This document shows positions 10,988 through 21,150 of a stretch of DNA of 64,000 nt, one piece after another. The translations under genes were made by a program, and so were the position numbers. This stretch comes from Procambarus clarkii (lineage: Eukaryota > Arthropoda > Malacostraca > Decapoda > Cambaridae): NCBI RefSeq assembly GCF_040958095.1, contig NC_091188.1, forward strand, positions 42,061,454 to 42,125,453, read 5' to 3'. How positions within the stretch are numbered: position 1 is the first letter of the stretch; every line of letters starts with the position of its first letter. The notes below the pieces were generated by a model. It saw nothing but the letters and a program-made list of their open reading frames with translations. It ran no database searches and had not been told where the DNA came from.

Positions 10988-12289
10988 GGCTACAGCATCT
11001 ATTATCCCCATCTCACAGGATGGTCCACTTGTAGTGTGTGGAAATTCAAATTATGTTCGTTGTGGTACAAAAAATAGCAAAAGTTAATTTTTGCACTTCC
11101 TAGTAAGAATCCCTGCTTATCCTGGGAGGAATCCTTGCCATACATTGCAGGAAAGTGAGCTTAGTTACTATATATACTCTTTCATTACGGGCAAAACTTT
11201 ATCATTGTTATGACAAATCACTCCCACATTAATGGTACATTTAAACACACGAGTGCCACAAAATATATGATATGGTTTGACTCGATAATTAATATTATCT
11301 TTAATAAAATTGTTTAACAAGTGACATGAAATATGAACTCTTATTTGCTCTTCTACAAACAAAAAAATTCTACTCTTAATATTATCGCTAAAAGATTTAA
11401 AATCGAAACAGCCTTAGCTGGAGAATGAAGCCAAAGATACAAGTCACATCACAGCCCAAGATGATTTACCAATGGATTAGTAAACATGCCTAACCTTAAT
11501 ACAAGAATAAATGAAATGGCAGAAAGGCTATTGACCCACATTAACCCTAGAGAAATGTCAGCACTGTGGAGAAATGCCCGACAGACCACTGGAACATTTG
11601 GAACATTATCTAACACAGTGCATAGTTACACCCACAACAGACCACTGGAACATTATCTAACACAGTGCACAGTTACAAACCCATTAAGATTTCAACTTAG
11701 ATTCAACAGAGCAGTTGTTGTTGTTAAACACGTGGGTTAAAATCTTACTGAAGCGACCATACGAGTCATAAATACTCATAATCCGGCCACGTAAAACAGA
11801 AACAAGCAGCACTTAGTGGGCCAGCCAGAGGATTAGGGCCCGTGCAGGAATATCGCTGCTAAAAAGCCTAACCTATCAACTCACATGTGGTTTTTGCCAA
11901 TTTGAAAAACTGTCAAAAAGACTGATTATGACTTGATTTGATACATATCACATACACAATATGTTTGACTAATGGATCCTTTAACCTACCTAAAAATGAA
12001 GGAAACTGTAGAAGGATGCCAGCCACATCCTAAAGAGGAGAGTTTGTCAACAGATTTTAAATCCTTCCTACCTAACCCAAACCAACCAAGCCTCTCCTAG
12101 ATTAATACATGGTCATCTATTGATATATACACTGCAACTCAAGGAGAGACTATAGGAACTGAACGTCACATCACTAGAAGAAACATAATCACCACATCCA
12201 AGATTCTTATAGGAATTGATAGAGTAGATCAAGACCCTTTATCTAACACAGGGAGCACATGCACTAGGGGACACTGGTGAAAATTTAGT
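10988..12289. other. Unassigned spacer, copy 1
   Basis: AT-rich, with only short frames (the longest is 84 codons) that show no domain. A 30-40 bp motif containing 'accactggaacattatctaa' is repeated near 11580-11670. I see no gene. Confidence 0.4.
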
Positions 12290-12575
12290 ACCCAAATAAG
12301 CCATATACATATTACAAGGAACATTTTAGTGTGGGAGTAGTTAACGGATGGAATGCATTAGGAAGTAATGTGGTGGAGGCTGACTCCATACACAGTTTAT
12401 AATGTAGATATGATAGAGCCCAGTAGGCTCAGGAACCTGTACACACCTTTGGAACCTTTTCAAAGCATTATATGACAAAGACTGCTGGGAAGACAGGACA
12501 CCACGAGCGTAGCTCTCATCCTGAAACTACACTTAGGTAATTACACTTAGGTAATTACCAGTTGATTGATGGGAC
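12290..12575 (+). mobile_element. LINE-D tail fragment, copy 1
   Basis: Matches the tail at 51395-51550: 'gctgggaagacaggacacca', 'gagcgtagctctcatcctg' and a doubled terminal 'acacttaggtaatt' repeat. Its upstream part also matches the reverse strand of 43.93-44.03 kb ('gatagagcccagtaggctca'). Confidence 0.6.
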
Positions 12576-12689
12576 CAAAGAGCCAAAGTGCAAGCACAAC
12601 TAAGCAAGTACATCTAGGCGAGTACCATTATGATAATCAGAAAAGGAGCTTTGTCGAGTTCCCTTGGTGTACAATTTGACTATACCCCG

Positions 12690-12880
12690 TGCTGAAGACC
12701 TATTGGGGCAGATACAGTTGAGTTCATTCCTGCCTCACAAACAGGAATTCTGGGTTTGAATCCTATGCAGGACAGAAGTGGTTGGGCACATCTATTGCCT
12801 AATGCCCCTGTTCACCTAACAGTAAATAAGTAGCTACGACTTAGCTTGTTGGGATACAAGTTCCTTCGTACACAAGACGA
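12690..12880 (+). mobile_element. tRNA-derived SINE relic, copy 1
   Basis: A B-box-like 'gggtttgaatcct' near 12750 is followed by the SINE body block 'aatgcccctgttcacctaac' and 'agtaaataagtagct', shared with the clearer SINEs at 48163-48415 and 50095-50340. The A box is not clear. 12881-13550 shows no feature beyond an 11-base G run near 13060. Confidence 0.55.
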
Positions 12881-13550
12881 TTCGCAGGCGGAGTTTGAAA
12901 CTTACTTAACCTAACTCACCTCAACTTAACCTACCCAACTCAGCCCAATACAACCTAACCTGAGCTAATACAGTCTAACATAACAATATATACACTTTTA
13001 ACGAACAGAAAACTAGCTTCGTCAAATGGTCTGGTGGTCCATGCTTGGGGCTGCATCCTGGGGGGGGGGGGTCAACCTTAAGCGAGAGAGGAACCGAGGA
13101 ATTATTTTATCATAACCTAAACAACCTTAACACAGATAATCTAATGAGGTATATCGTTTTAACAATGTATAAAACGAACATTGTCTTATAAGGCAATATA
13201 GGATTTGGCCAGAAGCATAGACGTATACGGCCGCCATCACCTCTTATTTGTCAGTCTGCCAGCCCCACACACCCACAATACTCACTATTACTTCCTGTAA
13301 TCCTTCTTATCTCATCTGTAAGGAATGTACAAGTGTTAACAGTCCAAAATAAGGGCGAGGAGCACCTTGGTGTAGAGGCCAGACGTCGATGGTGTCTTGT
13401 GTTTACGGCGCTTAAACTACAGTTACAACTACCCTTTACAAGCCTCTGGTCGCTTAAGAAATTGTGTAGATTCCTCTAACTTGGACAAACATATCAATTG
13501 TATCACTAACTCTCCACGTATGTCAGTAGCTTAATTTAGAAACTGTACTT

Positions 13551-13820
13551 ATGGTCGATCTCGAACCAATTGTTGATCTCATCTCATCTGCAGTTGCTAG
13601 TAAATCCACTGTTTATGTGAATGAATGTCTGACCAGGTGCAGGCAAAAACTCTTTTTTAAACTGCGTGGCTTCTGCAAAAATTCCCCTACAATTAAACAC
13701 TGTTTTGTGCGAGATGGTAAAATTATAGCTAGGAGGACTGACACTGGAAAAACCTATTCAATAACCACAGAAGCTCACCTTAATTCTTTCCTCAGTGACT
13801 GTGGGATAGCTGCTGTATAG
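13551..13820 (+). CDS. LINE-B ORF1-like C-terminal domain, copy 1
   Basis: A small 89-codon frame upstream of the LINE-B polymerase frame. The order ECLTRCRQKLFFKLRGFCK, then CFVRDGKIIARRTDTGK, then a short 'TTEAHLNSFLSDCGI' end resembles the C-terminal domain of baculovirus FP-like proteins. That fold also occurs in ORF1 proteins of many animal CR1/L2-type LINEs. I infer the truncated remains of ORF1, an RNA-binding or chaperone partner of the polymerase. The N-terminal coiled coil or zinc finger expected of a full ORF1 is absent, so the element is probably 5'-truncated or decayed here. The assignment is from pattern only. Confidence 0.5.
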   Translation: MVDLEPIVDLISSAVASKSTVYVNECLTRCRQKLFFKLRGFCKNSPTIKHCFVRDGKIIARRTDTGKTYSITTEAHLNSFLSDCGIAAV

Positions 13821-14227
13821 CCTGAATTCAGATTATAATCTCTTATAACTACCTTTGTGTACTCTAGCTCTGCCTTTCCCTTCAAAAGGTTTTAACTTTA
13901 GTTTAAAAAAAAAAAAAAAGAAAAAGAATAATATTGTCATCTTTATTATTGTCTTTTTTTTTCTTTTTACTCCCATGTTCCTTAGTACACTGGCTTTGCC
14001 TGTGTCCTCTAGTATTAACTTCATTATCCAATGTTCCTGAGTGTATCTCTATTTAAACTACCTCAGTTTGTTTTAGTGTAACTTTAGTATTCAATTATAG
14101 TGTACTTATATTAGTATAGTAAGCAAGCTTATTATCTTATAGATTTCATAATTGTTTTTTTTACTTTTTTGGTCATCTATTGTTATTAATTATTCTAGTT
14201 AATTTTTTACATTCCTAGTTCCCATTA

Positions 14228-14260
<33 letters not shown>

Positions 14261-14380
14261 CTTTTTACTTAAAATTACCATTAAGTTTATTTTACTTTAG
14301 AATTTTTAATCTACTTTTTTCTTTGTTTTCTATTTTGTAATTTGCCATTCTTACCTTGTTTTCCTGCAATCAGCCTTTTT
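13821..14380 (+). other. LINE-B inter-ORF region with A and T runs, copy 1
   Basis: About 560 bases between the small frame and the polymerase ATG. It contains an A run near 13903-13919 and a long T run near 14231-14260. These homopolymers differ in length in the second copy (26202-26224 and 26530-26562), accounting for part of the size difference between the copies. Confidence 0.6.
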
Positions 14381-17305
14381 ATGCAGACAAGTATAGACCC
14401 AGAACTAAACCTCTTATCCACTATCTATGACAATCATCACTTCAATGATCAAAATTGCAGATATTTTACAGCACATGATGTAAACAATGTATTAACAGAT
14501 AATCTCAATATCTCTGTAATCAACTTGAACGTTAGATCCCTAGGTAAACACTTCGATGATGTTAGTGCCTTGATTGAAACTATTGACAACAAATTCTCTT
14601 TTATTATACTTACTGAAACGTGGTTGAAAGAGGATAATACTCAACTCTTTAACATGCCTAACTACTCGGCAATTCACAACTGTCGTCAAATGCAGAGAGG
14701 TGGTGGTACTGCTCTTTACTACCACCAAGAACTAACATGCTTAAAAATAATTAGAACTAGAGACTGCTGTGGGGAGTATATCTTCGCCAGTTTCAGAGTC
14801 AAGGGTGCCGAGTCTGTCCTGTCTGTGGGTGCAGTCTATAGAATTCCTAACACTGATGTGTCTGAATTCAACTCAAACCTTAGAAATCTAATACTAGATA
14901 ACAGATTGAACAAAAACCATCTAATTATCGCAGGGGACTTTAATATTGACCTCTGCGAGCCTGAACACCCTACTGCTGTTAGCTTCCTCAACTGTATGAA
15001 TTCCTGCTTCCTCATACCCTTAATCACTAGACCAACTAGAATCACTGATAGTACTGCTACGACTCTAGATCACATCTGGACCAACATAACCTCTCCGCTT
15101 ACTTCAGGTATAATCACCGATAGCACTACAGACCATTACCCCACATTTCTCTTAACTAACATTAGCAAACCACCTCTAGAGACAAGGGAGTTAAGCTTTA
15201 GGCTGCACAATGAAACTGCTATAAACAATTTTATAACTGCTGCTGATAATGTCAACTGGGAGTCCGAGTTAGGTAACATAGGGGACATCAACCTAGCAGT
15301 GAAATCTTTTCTACAAACAACTCTTAGCCTTTATAACACCCACTGTCCTATGCTTACTAAACAAGTCACAAGCAAAAGACTTAACAATCCTTGGCTTACA
15401 AAGGGAATACTTAAATCCATTAACAAAAAACACGACCTTGAGAAGAAGTATAGGCTAGGAACAGTCTCCAAAGAATTCTCAAAGAATTACTCGTTATTGC
15501 TATCTAAAATAATTAGACGAGCCAAAACTAAATACTATGAAGATAAATTTACCCAAATAAAGAGCAACATTAAAAAAACTTGGAGCACAATTTCACAAAT
15601 ATTGGGATCAAAGAAGATTTTAAATAACAAACCAACACTCCTTTCCAATAACGTTGGTCAGCTTTCAGCTTCTGGTTCTGCTATTGAGTTCAATAGGTTC
15701 TTCTCTTCCATTGGGTCATCCCTTGCAAATGATATTCCATCTTCCTGTACTGATGTTAAGGACTATCTTACAGGTAACTATCCACAGTCTCTGTACCTAA
15801 AGCCTACTAGTTCCACTGATGTCAATGAAATAATCCTTTCCCTTAAAACCAAGTCTAGTGCCCTCGAGGAGATACCAACTTTAATTTACAAAAAAGCCTC
15901 CAGATCTCTAGCCCCTGCTATTGCATTGCTCTTCAACAAGTCACTTGAACTCCAAACCTTTCCTGACATTCTAAAAAAAGCAAGGGTAACCCCTGTCTAC
16001 AAATGTGGTGATCTCACTGATGTTAACAACTACAGACCTATATCAATCCTGCCTAACTTGTCAAAAATATTCGAAAAGCTAATCTACAAGCAGCTTTACT
16101 CTTTTCTAGCCAAACACAATATACTTAGCTCTTGTCAATATGGCTTCAGACCCAAAAAAAGCACTAACGATGCACTTATTAGTATGATTAACTTAATTCA
16201 CGCAGCTCTTGATAAAAAGGAGTTTCCTGTTGGGTTATTTGTGGACCTGCGTAAGGCTTTTGACACTGTCAACCATCAAAACCTTCTTCTTAAATTACAT
16301 CATTATGGAGTCAGAGGACACTCCCTGCAATACCTCAAATCTTATCTTACTGACAGGCTCCAGTATGTTTCTGTGAATAATACAATTTCTCCCACCCTAC
16401 CCATCAACATTGGTGTTCCTCAGGGCAGCATACTTGGCCCTCTCCTCTTTCTCATCTACATTAATGATCTTCCAAATGCCTCCCAACACCTCAAACCAAT
16501 TCTATTTGCTGACGACACAACCTTCATTTACTCCAGTCCTGACCCCCTTGCTCTAAATGCCACAGTAAATACTGAGCTAGAGAAAGTCCATCTTTGGCTA
16601 ACTGCCAACAAACTCACCCTTAACATTGACAAAACGTTTTATATTCTGTTTGGCAATAAATCCTCTAATCAGATAAATCTCAAAATAAACAATACCCAAA
16701 TTTGTAACAAATTAGATGGCAAATTCCTTGGCGTTCTCATCGACCACAAGCTGAATTTCCAGGGTCACATTCTAAATATATCAAAAAAAGTTTCAAAAAC
16801 TGTTGGCATTCTTTCTAAGATCAGATATTATGTACCCCGCCCTGCCCTGGTTACTCTCTATTACTCCCTCATCTATCCATACCTCAACTATGGTATTTGT
16901 GCTTGGGGCTCTACTACCCAAAATCATTTACGTCCTCTCATTACCCAACACAAAGCTGCTATTAGGACAATAACCAACTCTGGCCCCAGACATCACTCGG
17001 TACCCTTACTCAAATCTCTGAATATGTTAGATATTAAGTCACTGCACATTCTCTCTTGTGTATTATACATATATAAAACGCTGAACTGTAATGCCAATCC
17101 TGACCTCAAAAGCTTCATTGAAGGTTGTATCAGAACCCATGAGCACCACACCAGGAATAAATACAGTTTTGATATTCCTAGAGTACGACTTAATCAAACT
17201 AGAAATGCTCTACAAATCAAGGGGCCCAGAATGTGGAATGACCTTCCCAACCATGTTAAAGACTGTACCTCTCTCAACCAGTTTAAGATAAAAACTAAAC
17301 ACTAG
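14381..17305 (+). CDS. LINE-B endonuclease / reverse transcriptase, intact frame
   Basis: A single 974-codon frame for the second protein of a CR1/L2-like non-LTR retrotransposon, which nicks DNA and reverse-transcribes its own RNA. The endonuclease (about residues 1-260) shows NLNVRSLGKHFDD, FIILTETWLKE, IIAGDFNIDL, TTLDHIWTN and TTDHYPTFLL. The reverse transcriptase (about 490-770) shows [65 protein letters not shown] and ILFADDTTFIY (FADD near 16.51 kb). A C-terminal block YLNYGICAWGSTT follows. The frame is open for 13 codons upstream, but the first ATG is at 14381. No lesion is visible, so this is the best candidate in the window for a recently active LINE protein. The duplicate at 26.6-29.6 kb is broken by a 4-bp insertion. 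Confidence 0.9.
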   Translation: MQTSIDPELNLLSTIYDNHHFNDQNCRYFTAHDVNNVLTDNLNISVINLNVRSLGKHFDDVSALIETIDNKFSFIILTETWLKEDNTQLFNMPNYSAIHNCRQMQRGGGTALYYHQELTCLKIIRTRDCCGEYIFASFRVKGAESVLSVGAVYRIPNTDVSEFNSNLRNLILDNRLNKNHLIIAGDFNIDLCEPEHPTAVSFLNCMNSCFLIPLITRPTRITDSTATTLDHIWTNITSPLTSGIITDSTTDHYPTFLLTNISKPPLETRELSFRLHNETAINNFITAADNVNWESELGNIGDINLAVKSFLQTTLSLYNTHCPMLTKQVTSKRLNNPWLTKGILKSINKKHDLEKKYRLGTVSKEFSKNYSLLLSKIIRRAKTKYYEDKFTQIKSNIKKTWSTISQILGSKKILNNKPTLLSNNVGQLSASGSAIEFNRFFSSIGSSLANDIPSSCTDVKDYLTGNYPQSLYLKPTSSTDVNEIILSLKTKSSALEEIPTLIYKKASRSLAPAIALLFNKSLELQTFPDILKKARVTPVYKCGDLTDVNNYRPISILPNLSKIFEKLIYKQLYSFLAKHNILSSCQYGFRPKKSTNDALISMINLIHAALDKKEFPVGLFVDLRKAFDTVNHQNLLLKLHHYGVRGHSLQYLKSYLTDRLQYVSVNNTISPTLPINIGVPQGSILGPLLFLIYINDLPNASQHLKPILFADDTTFIYSSPDPLALNATVNTELEKVHLWLTANKLTLNIDKTFYILFGNKSSNQINLKINNTQICNKLDGKFLGVLIDHKLNFQGHILNISKKVSKTVGILSKIRYYVPRPALVTLYYSLIYPYLNYGICAWGSTTQNHLRPLITQHKAAIRTITNSGPRHHSVPLLKSLNMLDIKSLHILSCVLYIYKTLNCNANPDLKSFIEGCIRTHEHHTRNKYSFDIPRVRLNQTRNALQIKGPRMWNDLPNHVKDCTSLNQFKIKTKH

Positions 17306-17670
17306 CTAATAAATTCCCTGTAACCTACCTCACTCCTTTATTGTCAACCCATGTCTGTTATTTTATTTTATTATTATTATTTTTTTTTTAATCAACACTG
17401 TTTGTCAACCTATTGTATTTGTGCTGCTTTTTCAGTCATGTTCCCCCTTTTTTTATCTTTATTTGTATTTGTTTTCAACACTTTTTATTCTTTTGCTCAA
17501 TTAGTATTAAGTTCTAGATATTAATGTTTTTCTTGCCCGAAACGCATTGCGTAATAGTGGCTTTAGGCATTGTATGTACTAGCTCTATCTATATATCAAT
17601 CCATTAATGTAACATCACTTGTATGTATGTACCTTACCTGAATAAACATATTTATTTATTTTATTTATTT
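17306..17670 (+). repeat. LINE-B 3' untranslated region and tail, copy 1
   Basis: Contains the signature 'gcccgaaacgcattgcgtaa' near 17535, an AATAAA at about 17641, and ends in a (TTTA)n-rich tail near 17650-17670. Confidence 0.75.
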
Positions 17671-17730
17671 GATGTGACGACTTATATTGAATTTTGTAAC
17701 TAGCTCATCAAGATTGTAACTTGCTTAGCT

Positions 17731-17870
17731 AAATAAATAAAATAAAAAAAAATATGCTTATTCAGGAAAGGTACATACATACAAGTGATGTTACATTAAT
17801 GGATCGATATATAGATGGAGCTAGTACATACAATGCCTAAAGCCACTATTACGCAATGCGTTTCGGGCAG
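17731..17870 (-). mobile_element. Inverted LINE-B 3' end, copy 1
   Basis: Reverse complement of the LINE-B 3' terminus (17535-17668), starting with an AAATAAAT tail and ending at 'gcgtttcgggcag'. It lies about 60 bp from the forward tail, so the two form a tail-to-tail inverted pair. Confidence 0.75.
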
Positions 17871-18049
17871 ATGAATTGAAATGAATGAAATGAATTATGG
17901 GGTTCAGTCTCTGCCAATATGTGCCTCTTTAACCCTCTCCACTACCTTCCACAACATGGGTATGGGGTGCATAATAAATGAACTAAACTAACTATTGTGT
18001 GACAGTCAATACGACCATTATCTATGTTACGATCATTATCTATGTATTT

Positions 18050-18134
18050 TATGTACTAGCTCTATCTATAAATCCAACATTATGTTTAACTCATCTTCTA
18101 TGTATGTACTTTTACCTGAATAAGCATTTTGCTT
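18050..18134 (+). mobile_element. Second short LINE-B-family 3' end, copy 1
   Basis: A diverged forward fragment of the same 3' terminus ('atgtactagctctatctata' ... 'acctgaataagca'), ending a few bases before the LTR at 18142. 17871-18049 shows nothing else I can name. Confidence 0.55.
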
Positions 18135-18141
18135 TTGATGT

Positions 18142-18480
18142 TGTAGCGAGTAGATTATCCCAATAATATACTCGCTCCAAATATAGTGTTAATATGCCTG
18201 TCAACCTTTGGAGATGAATGAGGTGAGGCGTTGCCCGGGCAGCACGGTGAGGTGTTGCCCGAGCAATATAAGCGGCAAGAATAGCAAACATTCAAACTAG
18301 TCTACTTTCAAGTGTGGTCTAGAGCAGACACTTGCGAGATACTGTACCGACGCTCAGTGCGCTCAACTCACACCAAAGTATCACCGGTGTACTTCTGTAT
18401 ATTCGACCAAATATATATATAGTATCTTAGTGTCTGTGTTTATTTGTCACCATACTTTACGTAACAATAGAACCGTTACA
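18142..18480 (+). mobile_element. Left LTR of a Ty3/Gypsy-like retrotransposon, copy 1
   Basis: A 339-bp block starting TGTAGCGAG and ending GTTACA (TG...CA), immediately followed by TTGGTGACCCC, a primer-binding-site pattern seen after 5' LTRs of Gypsy or BEL elements. A TATA-like 'tataag' lies at 18267-18272. No second LTR is present, so this is the 5' end of a truncated element rather than a complete one. The boundaries are inferred from the TG/CA ends and the primer-binding site. Confidence 0.65.
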
Positions 18481-18809
18481 TTGGTGACCCCAGAGAGTTT
18501 CGACGATACCCAGCCACGATGGACTACAACATGGACTCTCACTGGACCTCTACTGCTACTGTTTGCTGTGGTGCTGTGATGGAACACTGCCAACACCCTC
18601 GCCACAGCTATGATTTTCATCGCGTCCATCTCTGCATTTTCATCTACTACGGCTTGCTGCTCCACGATCACTACTCACTCATCTGGCAGCTTCATCAGTA
18701 ACTACATAATGTGTGATCTACAGCCTGTCCTGCCGACTCTCCGTCGCTGCCAGGGCACTGCTTGTTCTACAGGGGCGCCCACGAAAGCTGTTCTTTCCTC
18801 AGATTCATT
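18481..18809 (+). mobile_element. LTR-element internal remnant with primer-binding site, copy 1
   Basis: The primer-binding-site-like TGGTGACCCC begins at 18482. An ATG at 18519 opens a 60-codon frame (MDYNMDSHWTSTATV...), possibly the start of gag, which ends near 18701. The element is then cut off by the minisatellite at 18810. No polymerase sequence follows. Confidence 0.5.
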
Positions 18810-20500
18810 CAGGACCCCACAGGGACACCAGGACCCCCATAGGGACACCAGGACCCACCACAGGGACACCAGGACCCCCACAGGGACACCAGGACCCCCA
18901 CAGGGACACCAGGACCCCCCACAGGGACGCCAGGACCCCCACAGGGACACCAGGACCCCCACAGAGACATCAGGACCCCCACAGGTACACCAGGACCCCC
19001 ACAGGGACACTAGGACCAAACAGGGATACCAGGACCCCCACAGGGACACCAGGGCCCCCACAGGTACACCAGGACCCCCACAGGTACACCAAACCCTACA
19101 GGTACACCAGGACCGCCACAGGTACACCAGGACCCCCACAGGGACATCAGGGCTTCCACAGGGACACCAGGACCCCCACAGGGACACCAGGACTCCCACA
19201 GCGACACCAGGGGCCCCCACAGGGACACCAGGGCCCCCACAGGGACACTAGGGTCCCCCACAGGTACACTAGGACCCCCAAAAGTACACCAGGATCCCCC
19301 ACAGGTACACCAGGAACCCCACAGGTACACCAGAACCCCCAAAGGTACACCAGGACCCCCCACAGGTACACCAGGACCCCCACAGGTACACCAGGACCCC
19401 CAAAGGTACACCAGGACCCCCCACAGGTACTCCAGGACCCTCACATGTACACCAGGACCCCCACAGGTACACCAGGACCCCCAACAGGGACACCAGAGCC
19501 GCCACAGGTACACCAGGACCCCCACAGGGACACCAGGACCCCCACAGGGACACCAGGACCAAACAGGGACACCAGGACCCCCACAGGGACACCAGGACCC
19601 ACCACAGGGACACCAGGACCCCCACACGGACACCAGGACCCCCACAGGGACACCAGGACCCCCACAGGGACTCCATGACCACCACAGGGACACCAGGACC
19701 CCTGCAGGGACACGAGGGCCCCCACAGGTACACCAGGACCCCCACAGGTACAACAGACCCTACAGGTACACCAGGATCCCCACAGGGACACCAGGGCCCC
19801 CCACAGGGACACCAGAGCTTCCACAGGGACACCAGGATTCTCACAGGTACACCAGGACCCCCACAGGGACACCAGGACCCCCACAGGTACACCAGGACCC
19901 CCACAGGGACACCAGGGCCCCTCACAGGGACACCAGGACCCCCCACAGGGACACCAGGACCCCCACAGGGACACCAGGACCCCCACAGGGACACCAGGAC
20001 CCCCACAGGGACACCAAGACCCCCCACAGGGACACCAGGACCCCAACAGGGACACCAGGACCCTCACAGGGACACCAGGACCCCCCACAGGGACACCAGG
20101 ACCCCCCACAGGGACACCAGGACCCCCACAGGGACACCAGGAACCCCACAGGGACACCAGGACCCCCACAGGGACACCAAGACCCCCCCACAGGGAAACC
20201 AGGACCCCCACAGGGACACCAGGACCCCACAGGGACACCAGGACCCCCCACAGGGACACCAGGACCCCACAGGGACACCAGGACCCCCATAGGGACACCA
20301 GGACCCACCACAGGGACACCAGGACCCCCACAGGGACACCAGGACCCCCCACAGGGACGCCAGGACCCCCACAGGGACACCAGGACCCCCACAGGTACAC
20401 CAGGACCCCCACAGGGACACTAGGACCAAAGAGGGATACCAGGACCCCCACAGGGACACCAGGGCCCCCACAGGTACACCAGGACCCCCACAGGTACACC
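18810..20500. repeat. 20-bp minisatellite array, copy 1 (about 85 units)
   Basis: Tandem repeat with the consensus unit caggacccccacagggacac and a common variant with 'caggtacac'. Some units are 19 or 21 bp. Because 20 is not a multiple of 3 and the unit contains no stop on either strand, long frames run through it in all directions. They read as PQGHQDPHRDTRTPTGTPGP on the plus strand and as Gly/Val/Trp/Cys-rich peptides on the minus strand. I treat none of these frames as genes. Confidence 0.95.
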
Positions 20501-21150
20501 TGGTTGATACCTGGTTGATGGGGTTTTGGGAGTTCTTCTACTCCCCAAGCCCAGCCCGAGGCCAGGCTCGACTTGTGAGAGTTTGGTCCACCAGGCTGTT
20601 GCTTGGAGCGGCCCGCAGGCCCACATACCCACCACAGCCCGGTTGGTCCGGCACTCCTTGGAGGAATAAATCTAGTTTCCTCTTGAAAATGTCCACGGTT
20701 GTTCCGGCAATATTTCTTATGCTTGCTGGGAGGACGTTGAACAACCGCGGACCTCTGATGTTTATACAGTGTTCTCTGATTGTGCCTATGGCACCTCTGC
20801 TCTTCATTGGTTCTATTCTACATTTTCTTCCATGTCGTTCACTCCAGTACGTTGTTATTTTACTGTGTAGATTTGGTACTTGGCCCTCCAGTATCTTCCA
20901 GGTGTATATTATTTGATATCTCTCTCGTCTTCTTTCTAGTGAGTACATTTGGAGGGCTTTGAGACGATCCCAATAATTTAGGTGCTTTATTGCATCTATG
21001 CGTGCCGTATATGTTCTCTGTATTCCCTCTATTTCAGCAATCTCTCCTGCTCTGAAGGGGGAAGTGAGTACTGAGCAGTACTCAAGACGGGACAACACAA
21101 GTGACTTGAAGAGTACAACCATTGTGATGGGATCCCTGGATTTGAAAGTT
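20501..21150 (-). mobile_element. LINE-C tail, copy 2: hybrid at the duplication junction
   Basis: Same 5'-truncated LINE tail as 8201-8852, joined directly to the minisatellite at 20500. Its first part has the bases of the right-hand copy at 32806 ('ttttggg', 'agcccagccc', 'ggttggtcc', G at 20851). Its last part has those of the left-hand copy (C at 20985, 'attgcatct', 'tgctctg', 'gtgacttg'), and like that copy it joins LINE-A at 21150. The change lies between 20852 and 20984. Confidence 0.9.

Noticed and set aside
18810-20500. CRISPR-like array
   Set aside because: Units are directly contiguous, with no unique spacers, and the setting is a eukaryotic genome.
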